Shown: positions 20,865-29,963 of the stretch, piece by piece
How positions within the stretch are numbered: the stretch's first letter is position 1
Layout: each line of letters begins with the position of its first letter
From: Rhizophagus clarus
Lineage: Eukaryota > Glomeromycota > Glomeromycetes > Glomerales > Glomeraceae
Direction: 5' to 3'
Assembly: GCA_015698045.1 (NCBI GenBank)
Contig: BLAL01000319.1
Coordinates: 1,426,001 to 1,490,000 of the forward strand
Length of the DNA: 64,000 nucleotides
The notes under the pieces: model-generated
What the model was told of the DNA's origin: nothing
Seen by the model: the letters and a program-made list of their open reading frames with translations, nothing else
Databases searched by the model: none
Position numbers and translations under genes: made by a program

Positions 20865-23171
20865 ATAAGTAACCAAAGCCAATCACACAAAGCGTCTCGT
20901 GATCAATTCTTCTTAGCCACACCTACTCGAGAATTTAGTAGCAAAACTCTTAGAAAGTACTTATATTCAGCTAAGTCTTTTCAAGAGCTTACACCTGCTA
21001 AAGAGTATCTGATAAGTTACTTTGCACGTAGTGATATAGGTGTATATAAGTGGTTTCCAAAAAATCAAGTTTTCAAGCATTATTCTCAAAAAGTTGCTGA
21101 AGATTCTTTTATCCAAAGTGATACTGTACAATTCAAAGATAATGAAGGAAAGGTAGTTGATACATTTAATATTCAGGCTTGGTTCTTTAGAAATACCCCA
21201 TTCTTTATTCCTCAAGTGAACCAATTTCAGCCTAAAATATATCGTGATACAGATGGTGGATACTATATCAATGAATTTGCTGGCTTTCTTCATCCTAATC
21301 CACCTCCATTTCATGAATTTAATCAAGAAATTCGTGATCAGGTAAAGCTAATTATCAATCATATAGAAGAAGTGCTTTGTTCATCAGATAAAAGGCAAGC
21401 TTACTATATGAAAAATCTGGTCATGCGTATTGCTATTGGTCAAAAGATGCAAAAAACAATGTTTCTATACTCAGGTCTAGGAACAGGTAAAACAATGCTT
21501 ACATGGTTTCTTCGTGAAAGAGTTCTTGGCCCAAAAATTACTATAAAAACCGCAAATGAACGAATTATCACTGGGCAGTTTAATAAAGAGTTAGAAGGTA
21601 AGTGCTTATTAATTTTAGAAGAAATGTCTAATTCCAAATCCACAGATTGGATTACTTTTGCAAATCGCCTTAAAGACTTCATAGATAGTGACACTCTAAT
21701 GATAGAAGAAAAATATAGGACACCTTATCCTGTTACCAATATTACGAATCTAATCATTAACAGTAATAATAGCAAAACTATTCAGCTAGATAGAAATGAC
21801 AGAAGATATTTCATTCCAGATATCTCAGAAAAGTACGTTAATAATGGTATTGGTATGGACCACTATTATGCTCCATTAGATTTGGCTATAAAAGATCCAG
21901 AAGTTGGTAAAGCCTTTTATTCCTATGCATTAGAATATGTAAAGCTTAACCCAGATTTTGATGAACGTAAGATCCCTATGACAAAAACTAAACTAATGAT
22001 AATAAATAGAGATATCAATAAAGTTCACGAATTCATTAAAGAAAAATATATAATCCAGTATAGAGATCTAGATGAATCCTCATCTGTATTATATCACGAT
22101 TTTAAAGCTTAGTTTGCTACATATGCCAGTTCTAATAAAAAGCCCTCCACTGTACAGGAATTTACTCGTGCAATAGGAGAGCTTGGAATAAAAGCTAAAC
22201 AAAAGAGAGTTGGAGATCGAAAAGCTAGTAAAAGACTTCAATGGTATTCAGCTCCATATGCTGATCTTTATACCACATTCATGAAAAAGAATATGATAGA
22301 CGAAGCTGAAAATATTGAAGTACCTGAAGGTTATAAAGAATCTGAAGTTCTTATAGAGATTCCATTTGAAAGACTTCCTAATTCTGTTTGTGAGCAGGAG
22401 GAAGTAATGGATTCTCAGTCAGAACAAGAGGAGACAGAAGACCAACCCGTTGCTTCAGAATCTGTTGAAAATCTAATAGATAACTTCATAACAGAACTAA
22501 TTACTCTTATACCACCTTCGGCTAAGTCAGAGGAAGAACCAGAGCCAAAGCAAGAACCAGAGATAGAGTCAGAACCATATGGAACACCTGGTCTTTCTAC
22601 TGAACCGCCACCAAAGCAAGACCCAAAGTCAGTTCAGAAAGCTAATCCTGATCCTATGCCTAAAATGAATACTGCCAAATATTGGGAATGGATAGATAGA
22701 CATAAATATGACCATATAAAGCCCTGGTACAAGAATTCTCGTGATGATATGATAAATGAGCTATATTCTGTATCCCTAGAATGCTGGGCTAAATATATGG
22801 ATGAAGGAGCTCAATATGACTGGGAATTACTCTTAGCCGAATTGGAGGAATTTGATAAGATTATAAGTAGAGATAGTCTGTATCTTGTCCAATTTGGTGA
22901 TGCCATAGATAAGCTAAAAGAATGGATCAAATACAATGATGAGGTGGATAGGCAAATATCATGCTGTGAACTTGCTGACTATCTAAGAAGATACAATGAG
23001 AATAAGAAAACTGTATTTGTAGAACCTCCTTCTGGCTATAAGGTTGCAAAATTACAACCACAGATAATAGAATGCCATAGCCAAATAAACGAACATGAAT
23101 GTATGGAGGCCAATGGTGAAGAATCAGATTATGATGAGGATGGTCTATATGATGAAATCGACCAATTTTAA
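20865..23171 (+). pseudogene. SF3 (D5-like) helicase, one in-frame stop and mutated start
   Basis: One frame runs from ATA at 20865 (likely a mutated ATG, since no ATG lies at the N-terminus) to 23171. It is broken only by TAG at 22110-22112 (codon 416). The SF3 signatures are clear: Walker A GLGTGKT near residues 206-212, Walker B LLILEEM near 248-254, and motif C IINSNN near 297-302 followed by a DRNDRRYF arginine-finger region. A C-terminal winged-helix-like segment (TRAIGELGIKAKQKR) follows the stop. A P/E-rich acidic linker and an unassigned tail come next. No primase domain is evident N-terminally. The protein would unwind DNA during element replication. The polymerase gene follows after 76 bp. 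Confidence 0.85.
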
Positions 23172-23247
23172 GGATTAGTTATTTTATTTTTTTTCAAATA
23201 TAGTAACGAAAATTAACAATTGAATAAAAACTATATATTACAAAGAA

Positions 23248-25089
23248 ATGTTATCAAGACTAATTCGTCATTTACCAAATAGGCCAGACATCATAGAAGT
23301 TAAGTATAGTGGTCATTCATTCTCTAGAGGAGGTATTGCAAACCTCGATCAAAAACTTAAAGCCCGATATCCAGGCAAACGGTTTCAAATCCTACTTCCT
23401 TATGAGAACTGGAAGCCTGGTCAATGGACTACAAATGGAGAAGACGCAAACCTTTTCTCTCTACTTGATCACTATGATGCGAGTCAATTGCCTGACAATA
23501 TAGGTGATCCAGAGCGATTTGATAACTTTATTATTTATATGAGGGATTCACCAGCAGTATCAGGTGGATGTGGTGATACAAATGATTGTTTTTATCAGTG
23601 CTTAAAAATGGCTTATGGCTCTTATTCGAATATGCCTCAAAGTATTGAAAAGCCTGAATACATTAAGACTATTTCAAATATAGCACGAGATGATCCTATT
23701 CCAATTGCCTGTATTGAAAAAATAGAACGATTAGCTCGAAGTATTGCTATCAATGTAGTGGGTAATCATACCTATATCTCTAAGAGTCCAGCACAAAGAA
23801 GAATAACCCTTACTCTCACTAATGGACATTATTCCCTCACTCTTAATTCAGATAGAAAACATCCCAGCTTTGAATGTAAAAGGCCAAAGAAGCCTATAAC
23901 TTATCAGGAGAATGAAGTAAAAGATACTGTTCTTTTATATAATGGAAAGGAGATCCAGTCAATTACCGCATCCCAGCAGTTTCAAAAACTTAAGTTTAGC
24001 AAAAACTACTCCTTCGTTCCAGCTAAACGTCAAGAATCATTGGAAAAGGCATATATCAGAATTAATGCTGAACGAGATGCCTTTTTACAGGAGACGAAAA
24101 AGCTAGGCATCCCAATTGATATATCATTTCTTGATTGGAATATAAAGAAAACGGCTTTATGGTTATTCGAAAAATTAAGTGTGGGTATTCCTGCTAATGA
24201 ACCCCTTGATGCACTTGAGGCACAATGGATAAGTAAAGCAATGATGGGAGGAATTATCTGGGCACAAAATAACTGGAAAGGATATGGAAGGAGTTATGAT
24301 GATACAAGTCTTTATCCTAGTATTCAGCAGTCAGCTTTAAACTTTCCTATCGGTAAAGGTAAGTTTCAGATTTTAAAAGACTTTACTAACCATCGAGGAT
24401 ATAGCCATTTTGGAATATTTCGTGCAAGTATTGAAAAGAAAGATACTCCATTATTTCGATATAATTATCATAATATATACACTCATATTGATCTTACACG
24501 TGCCAAAGCTCTTGGCCTTCAAGTTACATTAATTCAGGATGGAGCTTCTAATGCTCTTATTTATGAAAAAGAAACTCAAATTCGAGGCAGTGTAATCTTT
24601 GGAGAGTATGTAGACTTTCTCTTTAAAATTAAGAATCAAGGTGGTATAGCTGGCCAAGTAGCTAAAAGAATTCTTAATACACTATGGGGTGCACTTTGCC
24701 AAAGAAAGAAAACATACAAGACTCTTACAACATCGAGTAAGTCTTTTGACTTTCCAGATGGTGAGGTATTAGACTCTATTGTACCAATAGGAGAAGAGCA
24801 GTGGAGATTCCAGTTCACGAATTCAGGTAATCCCTTTAAAGGTGAATACCCTAGAATTGCTCCATTCCTTCTAGCACATGGTCGAAAGTTTATTTCTGAA
24901 ATGGTACAACCCTATATGGATAAAGTCAGACGTATTCATACTGATGGGTTCATTCTAGAAGAAGACGTTAACTCTTCTCCTCTTATAGCCTGTGCTAAAG
25001 ATGCATTTAAGACTCTAAAAGCTCTAAAATTTGAAAAAGAAGGAGAGTGTCATGTAAAAAATGCCAACCAAGTGGTATGGACCGTATAA
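23248..25089 (+). CDS. Family B DNA polymerase with N-terminal OTU-like domain
   Basis: An intact 613-residue ORF. The C-terminal half is a PolB catalytic domain: motif A YDDTSLYPS at 350-358, motif B KRILNTLWG near 473-481, and motif C IHTDGF at 563-568. Motif C has H where most family members have the first Asp of DTD; the second is kept. The N-terminal half contains GDTNDCF (D110, C114) and NGHY (H194), the spacing and context of an OTU-type cysteine protease. I cannot see the Exo I DxE motif expected for proofreading or protein-primed enzymes. The usual protein-primed PolBs are longer. It presumably copies the element from its termini. Together with the helicase it forms the replication module. 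Confidence 0.85.
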   Translation: MLSRLIRHLPNRPDIIEVKYSGHSFSRGGIANLDQKLKARYPGKRFQILLPYENWKPGQWTTNGEDANLFSLLDHYDASQLPDNIGDPERFDNFIIYMRDSPAVSGGCGDTNDCFYQCLKMAYGSYSNMPQSIEKPEYIKTISNIARDDPIPIACIEKIERLARSIAINVVGNHTYISKSPAQRRITLTLTNGHYSLTLNSDRKHPSFECKRPKKPITYQENEVKDTVLLYNGKEIQSITASQQFQKLKFSKNYSFVPAKRQESLEKAYIRINAERDAFLQETKKLGIPIDISFLDWNIKKTALWLFEKLSVGIPANEPLDALEAQWISKAMMGGIIWAQNNWKGYGRSYDDTSLYPSIQQSALNFPIGKGKFQILKDFTNHRGYSHFGIFRASIEKKDTPLFRYNYHNIYTHIDLTRAKALGLQVTLIQDGASNALIYEKETQIRGSVIFGEYVDFLFKIKNQGGIAGQVAKRILNTLWGALCQRKKTYKTLTTSSKSFDFPDGEVLDSIVPIGEEQWRFQFTNSGNPFKGEYPRIAPFLLAHGRKFISEMVQPYMDKVRRIHTDGFILEEDVNSSPLIACAKDAFKTLKALKFEKEGECHVKNANQVVWTV

Positions 25090-25241
25090 TTAAATATTTT
25101 TTTTCCTTAGATGTAGAAGTACAAAGATGGAACACGACGACTCATTCACATTCACAAATAAGCACCCTAGTTTTATCAAGCCAGAAATGTATCTGGCCGA
25201 AATTATAAAAGCTTTAAAAGGTGTCATATTGGTAAAGATGG

Positions 25242-26260
25242 GTCCTCAATTGATTTCCAAAATCCGCAATATTGCGGGTTTTGGAAATCAATTGCGCTTA
25301 GTAATTCGCAAACCCACAAATAATCCGCAAACCCACAAATAACCCGCAAATAATTTATAGTACCGCAAATAACCCGCAAACCCACAAATAATCCGCAAAC
25401 CCGCAAATAATTTATAGTATCACAAATAACCCGCAAATAATTTATAGTACCGCAAATAACCCGCAAATCCACAAACCCGCAAATAATCCACAAATCCGTA
25501 TAGTATCGCAAATAATCTGCAAATCCGCAAATAATTTACATTATCGCAAATTTGCGAATAAGTGGACAAAATTGTCCACTTTTAGTATATAAATAAATTT
25601 GGTTATATTTAATTGCGAAGATTAAATTAACATGATTCATAAGTTTACAAAATGGACAAAATTGTCCACTTTTTAGTATATAAATAAATTTGGTTATATT
25701 TAATTGCGAAGATTAAATTAACATGATTCATGAGTTTACAAAATGGACAAAATTGTCCACTTTTAGTATATAAATAAATTTGGTTATATTTTATTGCAAA
25801 GATTAAATTAACATGATTCATGAGTTTACAAAATGGACAAAATTGTCCACTTTTTAGTATATAAATAAATTTGGTTATATTTAATTACGAAGATTAAATT
25901 AACATGATTCATGAGTTTACAAAATGGACAATATTGTCCACTTTTTAGTATATAAATAAATTTGGTTATATTTAATTGCGAAGATTAAATTAACATGATT
26001 CATGAGTTTACAAAATGGACAAAATTGTCCACTTTTTAAAAAAAATGATCATGTGAAGATGATCTACAGTCAATCATAATTTTTGAGATTATTCGGATTA
26101 TTTGCGGATTATTTGCAGATTTGCGGATTATTTGCGATTGCGGATTTGCGAATAATTATTCTTCAAAATCCGCAATTTTCCGCAATATCGCAAATCGCAA
26201 TTAATTCGCAATTAGGGTATTGCGGACACATCTTTACATATTGGCAGGTTTACAAGATGG
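25242..26260. mobile_element. Non-autonomous insertion made of minisatellites, inside ORF Y
   Basis: The insert is flanked by AAGATGG. It begins with a near-perfect palindrome (CAATTGATTTCCAAAA ... TTTTGGAAATCAATTG, 25246-25293, centred on CCGCAATATTGCGG). It continues with CCGCAAATAA-type short repeats to about 25550, then the 91-bp array, then GCGGATTATTTGCAG-type repeats. Near the right end AAATCCGCAATTTTCCGC recurs in similar context, so the ends are related. It encodes nothing. Confidence 0.65.
25563..26036. repeat. 91-bp tandem array centred on an 18-bp palindrome
   Basis: Six copies of the palindrome GTGGACAAAATTGTCCAC or its near variants start at about 25562, 25653, 25744, 25834, 25925 and 26016, separated by near-identical AT-rich spacers. 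This gives five complete 90-91-bp units. The core GGACAAAATTGTCC also recurs three times at 51510-51670. Confidence 0.85.
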
Positions 26261-26592
26261 ATACGGTAAAGAAAGTTATCTTATAAAGAATCACGTAAAC
26301 TATATTAAGAAAATAGAATCTGCCAACAATCCAGAAGGCTATATTCGTTATACAGCTAAGAAATTATTGCCAAATGAAGAATCGTATTATGAGAAGACTG
26401 CAAAGATTCGAGCAAAGTATCCATTTAATCCAGATCTTACTTTTAGAATTATAAAGGTCTATGATTTATATAAACATATTCCTAAGGAAACTAAAGAAGC
26501 ACCACCTAGACGTAAGCTTACTGAAGATGAAGCTGAAGACGTCTTAGATGAACTTCTTGGTAATAAGCTATAAATTTATTATTAAAAATTGT

Positions 26593-26740
26593 ATGCAAAG
26601 GCTGATGACGAAGTAACTTTGTCACTAGGCATTTTTCATTTTTTGCATAAAAGGCTGATGACGAAGTAACTTTGTCACTAGGCATTATTAAAAATTTTAT
26701 GCAAAGGCTGATGACGAAGTAACTTTGTCACTAGGTATTA
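26593..26740 (+). repeat. Three tandem hairpins between ORF Y and the adaptor-like gene
   Basis: A 34-bp core, AAAGGCTGATGACGAAG then TAA then CTTTGTCACTAGG, is repeated three times with 52-54 bp spacing and no change in the core except at the last base or two. GACGAAG and CTTTGTC can pair (one G-U) around a TAA loop. It lies in the intergenic space just before the conserved AATCGTAATTGAACATAG motif. A terminator, RNA-processing signal or protein-binding site are all possible. Confidence 0.75.
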
Positions 26741-26752
26741 ATCATTTTTAGA

Positions 26753-26800
26753 AAAAATCGTAATTGAACATAGCCTATACTAATGTAACAATAAAAAAGG
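26753..26800 (+). promoter_or_regulatory. Conserved upstream motif before the adaptor-like gene
   Basis: AAAAAATCGTAATTGAACAT ends about 28 bp before the ATG at 26801. It matches the motif ahead of the helicase gene and, less fully, those ahead of both ORF X copies. Confidence 0.5.
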
Positions 26801-27385
26801 ATGAGTGCTAATAGATATACCATTAATCCATTGACTGGCAGAACAATTCGTATTGGTGGTTCGACTTTCAATCAGCTGGTTTTAGAAGCATATGATTATC
26901 TTGATAGTGGATTGGTTCGAAGAGCAACTGCACCTCCACTTCCTTCTGTAAGGGAAAGCTATCTCAATGTAGATATTGGACGTATGGTTCAATTTGGAAC
27001 TAGAACGTATTATTATTTAATTCAAAGGGCTGGGTATGAAATAATAGAAGATTACTATCTTGTTCCCCCAAGATATGCAGAAATCGCGCAGTCTAATCCA
27101 TCTTTATTGTATATTCAAGATACTGAGGTAAGACTTGGATACCTTGAAACTGCATTTAATATAACCGCCCATCATGCTAGATGGGAACGACATAATCCAA
27201 GTTATAGGCGAGGGGTTGAAGAAGCACGTCAATTTACTAGACAAAGAGAACGAGAAGCACAACGAGAGGAACAATCAAGAAGGCTTGCCGAACTTAATAT
27301 TGCCTTATGCAGGGGGTGCCAAATGCCTGTAAACCTTAACGAATTACCTGAAAGCGGTCTTTGTGAAGACTGTAGTAAAGAATAA
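26801..27385 (+). CDS. 2-cysteine-adaptor-like protein with C-terminal zinc ribbon
   Basis: An intact 194-residue ORF. Residues 8-24 read INPLTGRTIRIGGSTF, the NP-x-TGR-x-I-x-x-GG-x-T-x pattern of the 2-cysteine adaptor-type motif widespread in large DNA viruses and related elements. The middle is tyrosine-rich. Residues 140-165 form an R/E/Q-rich helix (RQREREAQREEQSRR). The C-terminus has CRGC ... CEDC, a probable zinc ribbon. The protein probably has a structural or DNA-handling role in the element. It starts with a conserved upstream motif, and the next gene follows 56 bp downstream on the same strand. Confidence 0.65.
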   Translation: MSANRYTINPLTGRTIRIGGSTFNQLVLEAYDYLDSGLVRRATAPPLPSVRESYLNVDIGRMVQFGTRTYYYLIQRAGYEIIEDYYLVPPRYAEIAQSNPSLLYIQDTEVRLGYLETAFNITAHHARWERHNPSYRRGVEEARQFTRQREREAQREEQSRRLAELNIALCRGCQMPVNLNELPESGLCEDCSKE

Positions 27386-27441
27386 ATATAAAAACAGGTA
27401 ATTAAATAATTTCATTTTTTATGTAGATAATTCTGAAAAAA

Positions 27442-28002
27442 ATGGTTAAGCAAATTAGAAAATACTGCCCAGTTTGTGGACTTGTATTGGCCAAGCCAAG
27501 AAGAGGCTTATCTACTATCGAATTCAGACAAACTGTACAAAGATGTACCGATATAGACAGCTTACATGAAAATATATATAAGCTAATCAAAATATATAGA
27601 TCGGTCTCTCTAGATGATGAACTTACTTTTACCTTTACTCGAGACTATGAGGAACAGTTAAATAGTATTGAACCAGATGTTGAATCGATCAAGATTTGGC
27701 TACTCAAACGAATTAATGAGCTAGATAGGAATGTAGGAGAAAAAGCTTTATATCAATTTTTATTTGATTTATATGTAGTAGAAGGAATAAATGAACCCTT
27801 CGCCATATTTTATGGTATGTATTGTACTGTAATAGATAATCCCTTAAGCAAAAACTTTGTTTCTCGTGCATTGAAGGCCTTTGGCATAGTAACAAAAATG
27901 TCAAGAATGGTAATAGATGGTAAGGAAAAAAGTACTATAACTATAAATGCGACTAGAGAAGAGTTACTTGAGCTTTTTAGAAAGAATGGAATAGACTATT
28001 AA
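27442..28002 (+). CDS. CxxC and winged-helix-like protein
   Basis: An intact 186-residue ORF. The N-terminus has KYCPVCG, half of a zinc ribbon. The middle is helical. The C-terminal 50 residues (NFVSRALKAFGIVTKMSR ... STITINATREELLELF) look like a winged-helix DNA-binding module, similar in layout to the segment after the SF3 domain of the D5-like gene. Its end overlaps by 26 bp with the end of the convergent ATPase gene. A DNA-binding or regulatory role is inferred. The family is not recognised. Confidence 0.55.
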   Translation: MVKQIRKYCPVCGLVLAKPRRGLSTIEFRQTVQRCTDIDSLHENIYKLIKIYRSVSLDDELTFTFTRDYEEQLNSIEPDVESIKIWLLKRINELDRNVGEKALYQFLFDLYVVEGINEPFAIFYGMYCTVIDNPLSKNFVSRALKAFGIVTKMSRMVIDGKEKSTITINATREELLELFRKNGIDY

Positions 28003-29275
28003 TTTCCACTTGTAGGGTAGGCTTTTTCATTAAGCCATCATTGAATAGTTTTAAAAGTGCTTCAATACCTTCTATTATTTTTTCGTCACTTAGAGGACGC
28101 TCATTCAAAAGTTCTCTATATCGATCAAAAGGTGTTACTGATACTGGGGAATTATTTCTAGTAATACATACATTCTTAACTTGGGATAGGAATTTCTTAT
28201 ACTCATCTCCAAGAGTACGATCATTTATTCCATAAGCTTCTCTAAAAACATATTTAGCCCAAATATCTGAATTTTTTGCCTTCGATAAGGCGTCTGGTAT
28301 TAAGTAAAGTTTACGTTCCATAGGAGAAGGAAAGTTCTGGGCAAATTCCTCTAACGAATTATTCTTTTTGGTTTCAACTATTACCTTCTGCCCATAAGAA
28401 GAAAATCGACATCTTAGATCGATTTTAGATGAATCTGTGATCATTCTAGAATCATTCTTGGATGATCTTAGATCGATCTTAGATGAATCTATGATGATTC
28501 TAGAATCGTTTTTGGATGATCTTAGATCGATCTTAGATGAACACGTGATCATTTTAGAAGCGTTATTCAAGAATGATTCCATAAAAGTTCTAAGACTAGT
28601 ATCCCATCGAACTCTGATTGCTAAAGGGTCAGTTTTAGGGCGTCTTAAGTCAAATACTATGAATTCCCTACCTAAAGTTAGTTCATCAATAACTGGAGCA
28701 AGAGAATCTGATTCATTAGTATACTGCCTAATGATGCGCTTTGTATCACTTAAACTACCATGCCCACCATGTAGAGAAATATAATTTACATTTTCTCGAA
28801 TTGCTTTTGGAATAGCAAAGAATCTTTGGGCTACATAAATAGCTGAAATATTTCTATGTCGTCCATGGGTAAAGTATCCAGTTATTTTTTCTTGGATGTT
28901 TTTAGGGGCATCCATTAAATCCTCAAATATAACTACAGTAGCAATTTTGGGGTCAAAGTCTTCTACATCCGGCATTTGGTGATATGAAATCGCTCTAAAA
29001 GTAACGTCTTCATTATCATCAAAGAAATCCTTTACTATTTGCCATTTGGGTTCGTCTAAATACCTACAAATAAGGACTATTTCATCACAAAGAATATATC
29101 GATTTCCATCCTCTTTAGCTTTTACATTTCCCATTAGTAAATTAAGAAGCATAGTAGTCTTTCCAGAATCTGAGCTACCAGCTACAGCAAGACGAAAATT
29201 CCATACTGGAGCATATTCATTTCCTTGCCTAGTACCACCAGTATACTCATCCAAATTGTACACATATAAGTCCAT
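27977..29275 (-). CDS. A32/FtsK-type DNA-packaging ATPase
   Basis: An intact ORF of 432 residues from ATG at 29275; an in-frame TTG 9 bp upstream is an unlikely start. Walker A is GSSDSGKTT (residues 33-41) and Walker B is VVIFED (114-119). A conserved GRHRNIS/YVAQRF region (sensor-like) follows, as in Polinton and NCLDV genome-packaging ATPases. Around residues 240-295 it carries three copies of an 18-residue S/D/K/I-rich repeat (SSKIDLRSSKNDSR) encoded by a 54-bp minisatellite, an unusual in-frame insertion. It is divergently transcribed from the coiled-coil gene with only 37 bp between starts. The first 17 codons also survive in the old copy at 51009-51060. The presence of a packaging motor suggests particle formation. 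Confidence 0.88.
   Translation of the reverse strand: MDLYVYNLDEYTGGTRQGNEYAPVWNFRLAVAGSSDSGKTTMLLNLLMGNVKAKEDGNRYILCDEIVLICRYLDEPKWQIVKDFFDDNEDVTFRAISYHQMPDVEDFDPKIATVVIFEDLMDAPKNIQEKITGYFTHGRHRNISAIYVAQRFFAIPKAIRENVNYISLHGGHGSLSDTKRIIRQYTNESDSLAPVIDELTLGREFIVFDLRRPKTDPLAIRVRWDTSLRTFMESFLNNASKMITCSSKIDLRSSKNDSRIIIDSSKIDLRSSKNDSRMITDSSKIDLRCRFSSYGQKVIVETKKNNSLEEFAQNFPSPMERKLYLIPDALSKAKNSDIWAKYVFREAYGINDRTLGDEYKKFLSQVKNVCITRNNSPVSVTPFDRYRELLNERPLSDEKIIEGIEALLKLFNDGLMKKPTLQVEINSLFHSF
28411..28572 (-). repeat. 54-bp in-frame minisatellite in the ATPase gene
   Basis: Three units with GATCTTAGATCGAT and GATGAATC words start at about 28411, 28465 and 28519. The 54-bp length preserves the reading frame and adds an S/K/D-rich linker. 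Confidence 0.8.
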
Positions 29276-29312
29276 TTTAAGCAATTAGTAGTATATAGTT
29301 GGTATATTCAAA

Positions 29313-29963
29313 ATGGCATATGTTTCCACTGATCCTACAGGCGTCCTTCCAGCACATTTAGTAGCAATGGATATTAATCAGCTAATTAATGCACTTAAGA
29401 ATGGTGCAGATGCCCTGCTGGTAAATGGTCGAATGACTGTTACACCAAATCTTATAAATATTAATCACGAGATTAAGCACATTATTGAATTGATTATAGC
29501 TCATGGTATACAGGTTGAAGAAAGAGCAGGACAAACTAGGGAAGAGCTTGATACTTCGACTGGTTTATTAAAGTTTTTGCAAGAAGTGACCAATGCTAGA
29601 GAACGTGAGATTCATGGTATTAGACAGCGTTTTATTGCATGTCAGAATGAAAGGAATGGCATACAAAATAAAAGAAATCGTCTGGCAAATGAAAATCGTG
29701 ATTAAGCTTATCAATTACAAGAACAGCAGGTACGGCAAAGAAGAATTAGGGATAATTTGCAACAAAAAAATAATAGATTAACACACCAACTTGCAATAGA
29801 ACGACTTATATCTAGAAACTTGGGACGAATTCGTGATAGAATGCAAGCACAATTGGCTGTACTTAGAATTCAAGCGCAGTAGTTTCAAATTAGACAAGTT
29901 GGACCTATAGTTAACAATCCTCATCTGGATAATCCACAAGTAATATGGCTACAGTTGCAATAG
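29313..29963 (+). pseudogene. Coiled-coil protein next to gag, with two stops shared by both copies
   Basis: The ATG at 29313 opens a frame for 130 codons (MAYVSTDPTGVLPAHL, then an R/E/N/Q-rich coiled coil). TAA at 29703 and TAG near 29889 interrupt a frame that otherwise stays protein-like (QLQEQQVRQRR, AQLAVLRIQAQ) to 29963, overlapping the gag ATG at 29945. Both stops are present at the same places in the old copy (47107-47465). They therefore predate the two copies, or the sequence is normally expressed as shorter ORFs or by read-through. It may be a scaffold or minor structural protein. The function is unknown. Confidence 0.6.

Larger units (their letters stand above)
25127..26573 (+). 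pseudogene. ORF Y, small Polinton protein split by a 1-kb insertion
   Basis: The N-terminal part begins at 25127 (MEHDDSFTF) and runs into the insertion at about 25241. The C-terminal part resumes at 26261 with YGKESYLIKNHVNYIKK and ends at 26573 with an acidic helix (LTEDEAEDVLDELLG). The flanking words AAGATGG (25235-25241 and 26254-26260) look like a target duplication. Joining also needs a frame adjustment, so the gene is dead. The C-terminal part has no family I recognise. Its place directly after the polymerase suggests a replication or DNA-binding accessory role, but this is not shown. Confidence 0.6.

Noticed and set aside
25224..25511. Minus-strand ORF of ICGTINYLRV repeats
   Set aside because: Reading of CCGCAAATAA minisatellite DNA in a non-coding insertion.
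25563..26036. CRISPR array
   Set aside because: Spacers between the palindromes are near-identical, units are AT-rich minisatellite copies, and the context is eukaryotic.
26593..26740. Hammerhead ribozyme, because of CTGATGA followed by a hairpin
   Set aside because: The GAAA core segment and the cleavage-site helix are absent; the three-fold tandem hairpin is better described as a repeat.
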